DNA of 9,768 nt. Source: Bacteroidota bacterium. GTDB taxonomy: Bacteria; Bacteroidota; Ignavibacteria; Ignavibacteriales; Ignavibacteriaceae. A program made the position numbers and the translations under genes. Location: assembly GCA_021796135.1 (NCBI GenBank), contig JAJYOQ010000125.1, forward strand, positions 1 through 9,768, in the 5' to 3' direction. This document shows positions 1-7,419 of the stretch, one piece after another; position 1 is the first letter of the stretch; each line of letters starts with the position of its first letter. The notes under the pieces were generated by a model. It searched no databases, was not told the DNA's origin, and saw only the letters and a list, made by a program, of their open reading frames with translations.

Positions 1-1736
1 TCCGATATATCCGATTCGGCTTCTTTTGATTTTTTTCTCTTGTCAACAAACCATTTAACTAGTCCGCCGATAAATATCGGTGTGGTCGAGGAAAGCGGAA
101 GATAAGCACCTACTGCAAATGCCAATGACGAAACTCCGCTCAGCTCCATAACTAAAGAAATTCCCATACCTATTATTACTAACGCCCATGGCAAATTTCT
201 GCTTAGTAATCCTTTTATTACTGTTGCCATTAGTGTTGCTTGAGGAGCCGGCAATGGATCTGGATGATTAGGAGTAATAGGACCGATTCCGACTGCCTTT
301 TCCAATAAAAGAAGTGTAAAACCGATTGCTATTACGGATGCAAGTACTCCGATCATTAATCCGATCTGCTGCTTGATTGGGGTAGCTCCGACTATATATC
401 CGGTTTTAAGATCCTGTGAAGTAGCACCGGCATTTGCTGCGGCTATACAAACTATTGAACCGACTACCAATGCCAATGGTTCATAAAAATCACCTGTCCA
501 TCCGATGCCTACAAATATTAACGATGTAGCCATTAAAGTAGCTATCGTCATTCCTGATATCGGGTTTGATGATGATCCGATAATTCCTACAATTCTTGAG
601 GATACCGTTACAAAGAAGAACCCGAATACTACTACCATTATTGATGAAAGCAGATTGGTAGGTATGGTCGGTATTAGCGACATAAAGATAATAAGTACTA
701 AACTGCCGCCAAGTACAAAGATCAACGGCATATCTTTAGACGTTCTTTCTTTATTATCATTACTGCTTGTCTTGTTCGCACGGCTTTCTTTTAAGTCTTT
801 AAATGAATCTTTAAATGCGCTGACTATTGTAGGAAGTGTTTTAATCAGTGTTACGACTCCGCCGAATGTAACAGCGCCGGCACCGATATATCGGATGTAA
901 TTACTCCAAATATCCCCGGCGGACATTTGCGAAATTAGAACTTTCCCCGGAGGGAAAATTGCAGAAAGATTATTTCCGAGTAGTGTAATTAAAGGTATCA
1001 GTACAATCCATGAAAGCACTACACCTGCTACCATTATACCCGAAATCTTAGGTCCGATAATCTAGCCGACTCCGAGCAGTTCAGGCGTAATCTCACCGTT
1101 AATCGTCCCGTTCGGCAGCGAAGAATACCTGCCGAATACATAAGCCGGAACATCTTTCCATAATCCTAATATCGACATGAATAATTTATATAGGAATGCA
1201 ATACCCAATCCGTAATAAACTTTTTTAGCCAAATTACCGCCCTTTTCGCCGGCGACTAACACATCAGCGCAGGCAGTGCCTTCCGGATAAGGAAGCACTC
1301 CGTGTTCTTTAACAATTAATGACCTTCTTAATGGAATCATGAATAATATTCCCAGAATTCCTCCTGCTAACGCAAGTACAAAAATTTGGAAATACTGAAA
1401 ATAATTTCTCCCGCCCGGAAGAAATAAAAGAGCGGGCAAAGTAAAAACAACTCCTGCGGCTATTGATTCTCCCGCAGATCCTATTGTTTGTACCATGTTG
1501 TTTTCAAGAATAGTTGAATTGCCTATCTTCTTAAATATTGAGATAGCTAAAACTGCAATCGGAATAGAAGCGCTTACCGTTAACCCGACTTTCAATCCTA
1601 AATAAACTGAAGCAGCTCCGAATATTATCCCGAATATAGCGCCAAGGATAATAGCTTTTAAAGTAAATTCAGGTATTTGAACATCAGATGCGATGTAAGG
1701 TTTGAATCCGGAAGAAGATGGTTTTTGTTCTGCCAT
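1..1736 (-). pseudogene. OPT-family oligopeptide transporter, interrupted by one in-frame TAG; C-terminus off window
   Basis: This is a polytopic inner-membrane transporter of the OPT (oligopeptide transporter) family, expected to import small peptides or related substrates by cation symport. Family signatures in order are YLGLKVGLTVSASIP near residues 38-52, VQTIGSAGESIAAGVVFTLP (about 77-96), YPEGTACADVL (about 145-155), SSSNPISGM, and NAGATSQDLKTGYIVGATP in the second half, with many hydrophobic segments between. The start is the ATG at 1734-1736, because AGGAG sits 9 bases upstream; an upstream TTG in the same frame lies too close to this site. Codon 225 (1062-1064) is TAG inside GVG-stop-IIGPKISG, where I recall family members having an aromatic residue such as Tyr. 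The same frame then continues without another stop to position 1, about 578 codons in all, so only the last few dozen residues should be missing. If the lesion is real, the gene yields a 224-residue fragment; a downstream restart at the ATG at 1032-1034 is conceivable. The family is very sure; loss of function is not. Confidence 0.85.
1062..1064 (-). other. In-frame amber codon within the OPT transporter
   Basis: The plus strand reads cta, giving TAG on the coding strand. Upstream codons give ELLGVG and downstream codons give IIGPKISGIMVAGVV, which is continuous transporter sequence in one frame. There is no length change, so this is a substitution (for example from TAT, TAC or TGG) and not a frameshift or insertion. 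No repeat tract is present that would suggest phase variation. It may be a true nonsense mutation, a read error, or a readthrough site. Confidence 0.9.
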
Positions 1737-1745
1737 AAATAACAA

Positions 1746-1750
1746 CTCCT
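1746..1750 (-). promoter_or_regulatory. Shine-Dalgarno site of the OPT transporter
   Basis: AGGAG on the minus strand, 9 bases before the ATG at 1736. It decides the start: the TTG at 1745, which would add three residues, directly abuts this site and cannot be served by it. Confidence 0.7.
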
Positions 1751-1772
1751 TATCTTAAATTGGAGAAAAATG

Positions 1773-1801
1773 ATTGTGAATATTTGAATAAATGATTTCA
1801 A
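1773..1801 (-). promoter_or_regulatory. Possible sigma-70-like promoter for the OPT transporter
   Basis: On the minus strand TTGAAA (1801-1796) is followed after 17 bases by CACAAT (1778-1773). These match the general -35 and -10 consensus at five and four of six positions. It would give a leader of about 30 bases before the OPT start. The region is AT-rich so chance matches are likely, and if the host is a Bacteroidota its main sigma factor prefers a different consensus. Confidence 0.25.
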
Positions 1802-1819
1802 AAGCAAACCTTTATTCAA
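1784..1819 (-). repeat. Inverted repeat between the TIGR02757 gene and the OPT gene
   Basis: Perfect 9-base arms TTGAATAAA (plus 1784-1792) and TTTATTCAA (1811-1819) are separated by 18 bases. They overlap the proposed OPT promoter: the -35 lies in the spacer between the arms, and one arm lies in the -35/-10 spacer. This geometry suits an operator. It is not a normal intrinsic terminator, because the stem has little GC and no T-run follows. In a sequence this AT-rich it could also be chance. Confidence 0.35.
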
Positions 1820-1825
1820 TATATT

Positions 1826-2626
1826 TTAGAATTTTATTTTGCGCATTCCGATGTGACAAATAGCGAAATCATATTTAATTGGATCTTCAGGGTCTATTTT
1901 CCTTAAATTGGCAGTAATTTCTTCCGCCATTTTCCAATCTGCTATCTTCCTTCTTGTAAGCTTTATGGATTTGCAAACCCTTGCTACATGCGTATCAACG
2001 GGAATAATCAATTTATTCTTTGCAATTTCATTTTGCCAGATTCCGAAATCTAATTCGTCTTTCCTTACCATCCAGCGTAAAAACAAATTCATCCTTTTGC
2101 ATGCACTCCCCTTTTGCGGTAACGGAAACATAAACTTTATCCCTGATGATAACTGTGTATCCGGATTTTCTTTTTCAGCAGCGCTTAATAAATTAATAGA
2201 AAACCGGTTTAAGGAATCTTTAATAGTGAATTCATCTTTATTATAAGTGTCAAGGAAAAGATTTTTCAAAGACTCATATTCTTTATAAACTTTATGCAGT
2301 ACTAAAAAAAGAAGATGAATATCCTCCGATGAATAAAATCGGTGCTTAAAATTTTTGAAATATGATTTATCCTTCGCATGGCTGTAATTATTGATAAAAT
2401 CAAAAGGTTTCCCGCCGGTAATCTCTAAAATTTTATTAAGCGAATTAATAATTTGAACGACATTCCCGTAAGCCATAACCGAGGCAATAAATCCGATGGA
2501 CTCAATATTTTTTTCATCGTCAAAAAGATGCAGAAACTGCAGAGGGTCGGGTGAGATTTTCGATTTATCGAATGCGTTATAATGATAATCCAGTTTTAGC
2601 TTTAATGCAGACAGTGAATTATTCAA
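1826..2626 (-). CDS. TIGR02757 (DUF2400) family protein
   Basis: Conserved bacterial family of unknown biochemical role, distantly similar to HhH-GPD DNA glycosylases. Diagnostic stretches are GSACKRMNLFLRWMVR (about 173-188), IPVDTHVARV (208-217, with Asp211 in the place of the HhH-GPD catalytic Asp) and DPIKYDFAICHIG near the end. The length of 266 residues is normal for the family. The start is a problem: the first in-frame ATG is residue 51, deep inside the conserved domain, so translation must begin at a non-ATG codon. The TTG at 2624-2626 is the best choice because it leaves a short N-terminal lead-in before the conserved LDYHYNAFD. No convincing Shine-Dalgarno precedes it. The gene lies 12 bases after pdxJ and in the same frame, with no stop between other than pdxJ's own TAG, so it probably depends on translational coupling. 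Family call is sure; start is moderate. Confidence 0.88.
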   Translation of the reverse strand: MNNSLSALKLKLDYHYNAFDKSKISPDPLQFLHLFDDEKNIESIGFIASVMAYGNVVQIINSLNKILEITGGKPFDFINNYSHAKDKSYFKNFKHRFYSSEDIHLLFLVLHKVYKEYESLKNLFLDTYNKDEFTIKDSLNRFSINLLSAAEKENPDTQLSSGIKFMFPLPQKGSACKRMNLFLRWMVRKDELDFGIWQNEIAKNKLIIPVDTHVARVCKSIKLTRRKIADWKMAEEITANLRKIDPEDPIKYDFAICHIGMRKIKF

Positions 2627-2638
2627 GATAAAAACTAT

Positions 2639-3349
2639 CTACTTTGTTAACTTGATCATGTCCTGCACTGCTTCTTTAAGTCCCGTAAATAGCGCCCGCG
2701 CAATAACTGCATGCCCTATACTGACTTCATCAATGCCCTGAATTTCACGGAATATTTTAATGTTATTATAATCAAGACCGTGCCCGGCATTGACTCCCAG
2801 TCCGAGTTTTTTCGCCTGCTTTACCGCAATTCTTATTTTCTCAAGCTCATCAAATTGTTCTTCTTCCGAAACTGCATTAGCAAATATTCCGGTGTGAATT
2901 TCAATATAATCCGAATCAATCGATGCTGCCGCATCTATCTGCTCAATTGTTGGTTCGATAAAAAGTGAAACTTCAATTTCAAATTTATGCAGATCACTTA
3001 TTGTGTCTTTTAATCTCACAATATTATCGATTACGTTTATGCCGCCTTCGGTGGTTAATTCCTGCCGGCGTTCAGGAACAATGGTGGATAGCTCCGGACC
3101 TATATCGCAGGCAATTTTAATTATTTCATCCGTGGCTGCCATTTCAAGATCAAGTTTAGTTGATAATAATTCCCTTAATAAACGAACATCCCGCTCGTTT
3201 ATATGACGCCTGTCCTCACGCAAGTGAACAACTATACCGTCTACTCCGGCTTGCTCAGCGATTAATGCGGCAGTTACAGGGTCGGGCTGATTTTCGCCTC
3301 TTGCATTCCGCAATGTGGCTATATGATCAACGTTTAATGAAAATCTCAT
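2639..3349 (-). CDS. pdxJ: Pyridoxine 5'-phosphate synthase
   Basis: Cytoplasmic TIM-barrel enzyme of the DXP-dependent vitamin B6 pathway. It condenses 1-deoxy-D-xylulose 5-phosphate with 3-amino-2-oxopropyl phosphate to pyridoxine 5'-phosphate. The 236 residues match the usual length of about 240. Visible landmarks are LNVDHIATLRNARG (5-18, substrate-binding Asn, Asp and His), HLREDRRHI (42-50, His42 equivalent to E. coli His45), LEMA (68-71, Glu69 equivalent to Glu72), GVNAGHGL (185-192, His190 equivalent to His193) and IGHAVIARALF (phosphate-binding region). All catalytic residues are intact. The ATG at 3347-3349 is preceded by GAGGA at a 5-base spacing. It ends in TAG, and this is the natural family C-terminus. 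The downstream TIGR02757 gene follows in the same frame. No other vitamin B6 gene is in the window. Confidence 0.97.
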   Translation of the reverse strand: MRFSLNVDHIATLRNARGENQPDPVTAALIAEQAGVDGIVVHLREDRRHINERDVRLLRELLSTKLDLEMAATDEIIKIACDIGPELSTIVPERRQELTTEGGINVIDNIVRLKDTISDLHKFEIEVSLFIEPTIEQIDAAASIDSDYIEIHTGIFANAVSEEEQFDELEKIRIAVKQAKKLGLGVNAGHGLDYNNIKIFREIQGIDEVSIGHAVIARALFTGLKEAVQDMIKLTK

Positions 3350-3354
3350 GAGCT

Positions 3355-3359
3355 TCCTC
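3355..3359 (-). promoter_or_regulatory. Shine-Dalgarno site of pdxJ
   Basis: GAGGA on the minus strand, 5 bases before the ATG at 3349. It supports that start, which also gives the normal family N-terminus. Confidence 0.6.
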
Positions 3360-3489
3360 GAATTTATTTTGCTGTGAATATATAAAAGAATTTATATTTT
3401 ATAAGATAAATAATTAATTGATGCTACGCAAAATATTACCGGGAATAGATTACCGATTTGAAGGAATGGTAGGGCTGCTGATATATTTG

Positions 3490-3560
3490 TCCCTGCGGGA
3501 TAATGGAACATCATAAATGATGTTCCTACGAAGAATGATGGTTTCTTGCTTTTGCAGGGA
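3490..3560. repeat. Nested inverted repeat, candidate interspersed (REP- or MITE-like) element
   Basis: The outer arms TCCCTGC (3490-3496) and GCAGGGA (3554-3560) are perfect complements. Inside them lies a palindrome with 10-base arms, GGAACATCAT (3505-3514) and ATGATGTTCC (3517-3526), with two central bases. A further small hairpin (GCTTTTGC) abuts the right outer arm. It sits between two divergent genes, so it cannot end transcription of either neighbour, and it is more GC-rich than its flanks. On the minus strand the start TCCCTGCAAAAGCA resembles hairpin repeats I recall dispersed between genes in many bacteria. That likeness is from memory only. Confidence 0.5.
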
Positions 3561-3629
3561 TGACATGATCGAAGATTTTTTATATTTTTAGTTTAATGAT
3601 TAATATTAAAAATATAAAGGATCTAACCC

Positions 3630-3998
3630 ATGGGTAAATTTATAGATAAACCATCAATTATAAAGTCAGCGGGAAATAAGCCAAAAATTATTGAAGAATA
3701 TTTCGGAAGGGTTAATTCAGGATCAAGTGATGTAAGTATCGCAAGGATGAAGAGTCCGGGAGGATGGGTTGAGCCGGGGCAAAAGCCTGAATTTGATGAA
3801 TATACGGTAGTATTAAAGGGGACTCTCAGAGTAGAGTCAAAAAGCGGGCATGTGGATGTGCATGAAAATGAAGCAATATTAATCAGTAAAGGAGAATGGG
3901 TGCAATATAGCACTCCTGAGGCAAACGGAGCTGAATATATTGCAGTATGTTTACCGGCTTTTTCACCGGATACTGTGCATAGAGACGATTCAAACTAA
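3630..3998 (+). CDS. Small single-domain cupin protein
   Basis: A 122-residue soluble protein with a single cupin beta-barrel domain. Cupin motif 1 corresponds to PGQKPEFDEYTVVLKGTLRVE (residues 49-69), with the hallmark E-Y and conserved Gly64. Motif 2 corresponds to ISKGEWVQYSTPE (85-97). The usual His-X-His metal ligands of motif 1 are replaced by Gln51 and Pro53, and the motif 2 His is Gln or Tyr, so metal binding is doubtful or uses other residues. I recall this PGQxPEFDEY pattern, with a C-terminal LPAFSPDTVHRD, as a conserved cupin subfamily of unknown substrate. The ATG has AAAGGA 8 bases upstream. It is the only plus-strand gene: divergent from pdxJ and convergent with the hybrid kinase, with 14 bp between stop codons. 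The fold is confident; the function is unknown. Confidence 0.88.
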   Translation: MGKFIDKPSIIKSAGNKPKIIEEYFGRVNSGSSDVSIARMKSPGGWVEPGQKPEFDEYTVVLKGTLRVESKSGHVDVHENEAILISKGEWVQYSTPEANGAEYIAVCLPAFSPDTVHRDDSN

Positions 3999-4012
3999 AT
4001 AAAGAATTCTGT

Positions 4013-6544
4013 CTAATTAACAGTCACTCTTTCGCTCAATAATTTATCAATTACCGATAAAATGTCTTTTTTATAGAAGGGCTTCGGAAGATATTCGTTA
4101 AAACTTTCTCTTAGAAATCTTTCCCGGTCGCCTAGCGCTGCATATCCGGTTACTGCAATTATAGGAATATTTTTGTAGGATTCAATCCGCCTTATCTCTT
4201 TTGAGACTTCTATCCCGTCAATTCCGGGTCCGAGATTTATATCCATTAATATTAAGTCATAATTATTCTCTATGACCTTTTTCAATGCTGCATCCCCGTC
4301 ATTGGCTAAATCCAGATTAACATTCTTCTTCAAAAAGAATACTACTACCTGCTGGTTAATCGGGTTGTCTTCAACATATAATATATTCGGAGTCTTTAAA
4401 GAGGATATGGCTTTTAAACTCTTATTATGAAGTATATCATTTTTATTAATGTCCTTCTTAACCGAACTATCCGATAAAGGATAAGAAATAATAAAAGCTG
4501 AACCTGAATTTAATTTGCTCTCAACGGTTAAACTGCCGCCGGTCATTTCAATCATTTTCCTGGCAATCGTCAACCCGAGTCCGCATCCCTCATAATTCCG
4601 GTCTAAACCTTCACTCGCCTGCCTGAATGCCTCAAATATTATAGATTGATTTTCTAATGCAATTCCCTTACCTGTGTCAATTACCTTTATTTGAGATAAT
4701 GGCTGATGATTATTAGTTATAGTATCTAACTGAACTGTTATCGATCCGCTGTCTGTATATTTAACCGCATTATCCAATATGTTGGAAAGTGCCTTAGTTA
4801 TTAATTGTGTGTCAAGTTCGGAATAAACATTGTCATCTTTAATATCAATATGAAAATCAAGATTTTTAGTTTTCGCAGCTTTTGCAAAAGGAGCGGCGCA
4901 ACTATTAATTAGTGCCGATAAGTTAGATTTTTCAATCTTTACCGGTAATTCATTCGACTCCAATTGAGAAAGAGTCAACACTCCGTCTAAAGTAGATAAT
5001 AACCTTTTACCCGAAGATTCAATACTGACCACCATCTCTTTTTGTTCGTCATCCGGGACAAGGTCAGTAAGAATTTGAGAGAAGCCAAGTATGCCAATCA
5101 ATGGAGTCCGGAATTCATGACTCATATTTTTAAGCAGCACAGACTTTAATCTGTTTGACTGTTCCGCCTTTTCTTTTGCATCGAGCAATTCTTTTTCAAA
5201 ACGTTTCTTATCGGTTATATCTTCCTGCACGCTAAGATAATGTGTAATTTCTCCGTGAGCATTTCTTATGGGAGAAATAAATGAAGAAACCCAGAAGAGA
5301 TCACCGTTCTTTTTCTTATTTATATATTCATGACGCCATTCAATGCCCTTGCTTAAATTTTCCCAGAGTAATTTATATTGTTCCGCAGGCACGCTGCCTG
5401 ATTTCAAGAATCTCGGATTGTTACCGACTGCTTCTTCAAATTTATATCCGGTCAAATCCGTAAATCTCGGATTTATATATTCAATCGTCCCCTTCAAATC
5501 TGTTATAATTATAGCGGTAGGACTTTGTTCGACTGCCCAATATAGTTTCAAAAGCTCATCTTCTGCTTTAAGTCTTTCACGGATTTCTTTTTGTAGTTTC
5601 TCATTTGTCTGCGATAGTTCAAATGTCCTTTCTTCAACCCTGCGCTCCAGCTCAAAATGAGCTTTCTGAAGAGCTTCTTCCATCTGCTTCCGTTCGGTAA
5701 TATCAATAAAACTTTCAATATAATAATCCTGATTCCCCAGGGAAATTTCCGCACTTGTCATTATTATAGGAATTAGTTTCCCGTTGTTCCTCTTAAGCAA
5801 CCCTTCCTGATCAGATAAGATATTATTATCGGAGGATTTCCTTTCCAAAAACAGAAAATGTTCCTTCCTTTGGGAACCTATAATATTGTCTTTTTCATTC
5901 CCTATAAATCCGACTGCAGTCAAATTAATATCTATGATGGTATTTGTAATCTTGTCGACTATAATTATACCAACCTGAACCGAATCCAAAATGTTTTTTA
6001 ATTCACGCGTGCTTTGTACTATATCTTCAGTATTTGCGGCAATGGTTTGATCGGTAATTTCCGTAAGCTTTTTTATTTCGCGGTTCAGATGATAATTGTC
6101 CAGAAGAGTACTAAAATAATTAGAATGAATTTTACAAAGTCCTAAAACCTGTTGATCATTTAAAGGACTTTCCAGCAATAAAATAATTATCCCGATCATG
6201 CTTGAAGGAGCTGTCAACGGAATAATAATGTTATAAAAAACTTCGTTTAATTCATTGACTAGGCTATTCTCGATAATTTCTTCCGAGTTTAATACATTAG
6301 CAATTACCCCATCGTCAATTAATTTTTGAAAGTTTAATTTAATTGTATCTTCTATCTGCGGGGATGTAGAAAACTTAAAATTGAAGTCGAAATCTACAGG
6401 GTTTAGTAAAAATATTGAAGAGGACATAAAACCGGGAACATTTTTGAAAACGTTTATTCCTTCCGAAATAATTTCCGGCTCCGGCACCCCAATTTTTGCG
6501 GTCTGATTAAACCGCACTAAATCTTCCATCATTTTATTTATCAT
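4013..6544 (-). CDS. Hybrid sensor histidine kinase (GAF-like, PAS, PAS, HisKA, HATPase, receiver)
   Basis: An 843-residue cytoplasmic two-component protein with no membrane segments. An N-terminal GAF-like sensor (about 1-150) leads through a helical linker to PAS 1 (about 183-287), a coiled coil (about 285-333), PAS 2 (about 334-448), the DHp helices with NMSHEFRTPL (phospho-acceptor His476), and the ATPase with N-box NILDNAVKY (588-596), DTGKGI (623-628) and GCGLGL (653-658). A short linker joins a receiver with acidic Glu725/Asp726, phospho-acceptor Asp768, Thr799 and Lys821. Asp768 is followed by an INLGPGIDG loop in place of the usual MPxMDG. The start is weak: there is no clear Shine-Dalgarno, and Met5 or Met6 are alternatives. 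The ATG at 6544 lies 18 bases after the HDOD stop, so coupling is likely. It ends in TAG. The signal sensed is unknown. Confidence 0.95.
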   Translation of the reverse strand: MINKMMEDLVRFNQTAKIGVPEPEIISEGINVFKNVPGFMSSSIFLLNPVDFDFNFKFSTSPQIEDTIKLNFQKLIDDGVIANVLNSEEIIENSLVNELNEVFYNIIIPLTAPSSMIGIIILLLESPLNDQQVLGLCKIHSNYFSTLLDNYHLNREIKKLTEITDQTIAANTEDIVQSTRELKNILDSVQVGIIIVDKITNTIIDINLTAVGFIGNEKDNIIGSQRKEHFLFLERKSSDNNILSDQEGLLKRNNGKLIPIIMTSAEISLGNQDYYIESFIDITERKQMEEALQKAHFELERRVEERTFELSQTNEKLQKEIRERLKAEDELLKLYWAVEQSPTAIIITDLKGTIEYINPRFTDLTGYKFEEAVGNNPRFLKSGSVPAEQYKLLWENLSKGIEWRHEYINKKKNGDLFWVSSFISPIRNAHGEITHYLSVQEDITDKKRFEKELLDAKEKAEQSNRLKSVLLKNMSHEFRTPLIGILGFSQILTDLVPDDEQKEMVVSIESSGKRLLSTLDGVLTLSQLESNELPVKIEKSNLSALINSCAAPFAKAAKTKNLDFHIDIKDDNVYSELDTQLITKALSNILDNAVKYTDSGSITVQLDTITNNHQPLSQIKVIDTGKGIALENQSIIFEAFRQASEGLDRNYEGCGLGLTIARKMIEMTGGSLTVESKLNSGSAFIISYPLSDSSVKKDINKNDILHNKSLKAISSLKTPNILYVEDNPINQQVVVFFLKKNVNLDLANDGDAALKKVIENNYDLILMDINLGPGIDGIEVSKEIRRIESYKNIPIIAVTGYAALGDRERFLRESFNEYLPKPFYKKDILSVIDKLLSERVTVN

Positions 6545-6562
6545 AATTCACGCCCATTATGT

Positions 6563-7411
6563 TTATTCGACTAACATTAATCTAACAGTTTGTTCAAAAT
6601 CGTTTTTTAAGGATTTTCTGCTGTTCAAAAAGAAATTATTAGGTATATTTAATATTTCCCAAACTTTAGTATTCGGCTCCGGAATTATATTATCTCCGCC
6701 ATATCCCATTTCTAAAATCCTTGCTAATATATTCCCGATATGAACAGAAGCTATTAGTTTATCAGGTGTTCCTGCTGCCGTACCGGTATGATGATATAAT
6801 ATCGCCTGTTGAATTAATAAAGGCAGTTTCCATTTTTCCGCCAGCATTTGCCCTATTTTCGCATGGTCAACTCCTAAAACCTCAACTTCCGCATCTTTAA
6901 TTCTGCATTTTTTAGTTTCTACAAGTTCTAAAACATCAGCATATTCTTTCCGGGCAAATTCAAAGAAAAGCAGCTTCCCTATATCATGAAAAATTCCTGC
7001 TAAAAAATAATTTTCAAGATTTTTTTCTTTTGATTCACTGCCGATCAGTCTGGTAGCAATACCTACCCCGATTGAATGAGCCCAAAAATCTAAAGGACTA
7101 AATCGGGTAAATAATTTATCCTTTGAAAAAAAGTTAATTACCGATAGCGCAAATATGATATGCTTGATTTCATTAAAACCGAGATAAAGAATTGCTTTAG
7201 AAATAGTATCCATCTTCCCGTGAAATCCGTAGAAAGGTGAATTAGCTACTTTCAATATTTTGAAAGAAGATGCCTGGTCAGTAGAAATAATTTTTGCAAT
7301 CTTATCCGAATTAATATTCGGATCTTCCATAGCTTCGGAAATAGTGGTGTAAACCGTCGGCAGCGTCGGTAAATTACTGATCCCATTGAAAATTCTGCTT
7401 GTAATATCCAT
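6563..7411 (-). CDS. HDOD-domain signalling protein
   Basis: A 282-residue soluble protein made almost entirely of an HDOD domain, a non-canonical relative of HD/HD-GYP phosphohydrolases used in bacterial signal transduction. The N-terminus NLPTLPTVYTTISEAMEDPN is typical, followed by KILKVANSPFYG (51-62), TISKAILYLGFNEIK (69-83), FWAHSIGVG (109-117), AGIFHDIGKLLFFEFA (138-153, His142-Asp143), GVDHAKIGQMLAEKWKLP (180-197) and ILYHH (204-208). Many HD-type histidines are therefore kept, but the later Asp seen in active HD enzymes is not obvious in VHIGNILAR, so catalysis is uncertain. The ATG at 7411 lies 8 bases after the stop of the 107-residue gene and lacks a good ribosome site, pointing to coupled translation. 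It precedes the hybrid kinase, suggesting it is a partner or output of that kinase. Confidence 0.93.
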   Translation of the reverse strand: MDITSRIFNGISNLPTLPTVYTTISEAMEDPNINSDKIAKIISTDQASSFKILKVANSPFYGFHGKMDTISKAILYLGFNEIKHIIFALSVINFFSKDKLFTRFSPLDFWAHSIGVGIATRLIGSESKEKNLENYFLAGIFHDIGKLLFFEFARKEYADVLELVETKKCRIKDAEVEVLGVDHAKIGQMLAEKWKLPLLIQQAILYHHTGTAAGTPDKLIASVHIGNILARILEMGYGGDNIIPEPNTKVWEILNIPNNFFLNSRKSLKNDFEQTVRLMLVE

Positions 7412-7419
7412 AATTTTGC

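Larger units (their letters stand above)
3350..3629. other. Divergent intergenic region between pdxJ and the cupin gene
   Basis: This 280-bp stretch has no convincing reading frame. The pdxJ side (about 3350-3420) is very AT-rich and contains the pdxJ ribosome site and presumably its promoter. The cupin side (about 3565-3629) is also AT-rich and carries AAAGGA at 3616-3621, 8 bases before the cupin ATG. The middle part (about 3485-3565) is less AT-rich and holds a nested inverted repeat. I could not pick out a confident -35/-10 pair in either direction. Confidence 0.6.

Noticed and set aside
505..900. A 131-residue plus-strand open frame
   Set aside because: It is antisense to the OPT transporter, whose conserved motifs on the minus strand explain the sequence; its own translation has no recognisable domain.
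1826..2626. TIGR02757 gene as a truncated pseudogene because it lacks an ATG
   Set aside because: The conserved domain is complete in length and motifs with no internal stop; a TTG start is common enough in bacteria to explain it.
3623..3913. A 96-residue minus-strand frame over the cupin gene
   Set aside because: It is a shadow of the cupin reading frame, which has clear motifs and a ribosome site on the plus strand.
1..4015. Reassignment of TAG to an amino acid across the genome, or pyrrolysine use
   Set aside because: TAG ends pdxJ exactly at the family's normal C-terminus and ends the second kinase just after its receiver, with another TAG six codons further on, while other genes use TAA. 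An OPT transporter is not a known pyrrolysine protein. Only local explanations remain.
5400..5440. Possible blue-light LOV domain in the PAS 2 domains of both kinases
   Set aside because: The region corresponding to the LOV GxNCRFLQ motif reads GNNPRFLKSG and GQNPRIFSSG; the flavin-binding cysteine is absent, so these are ordinary PAS domains.
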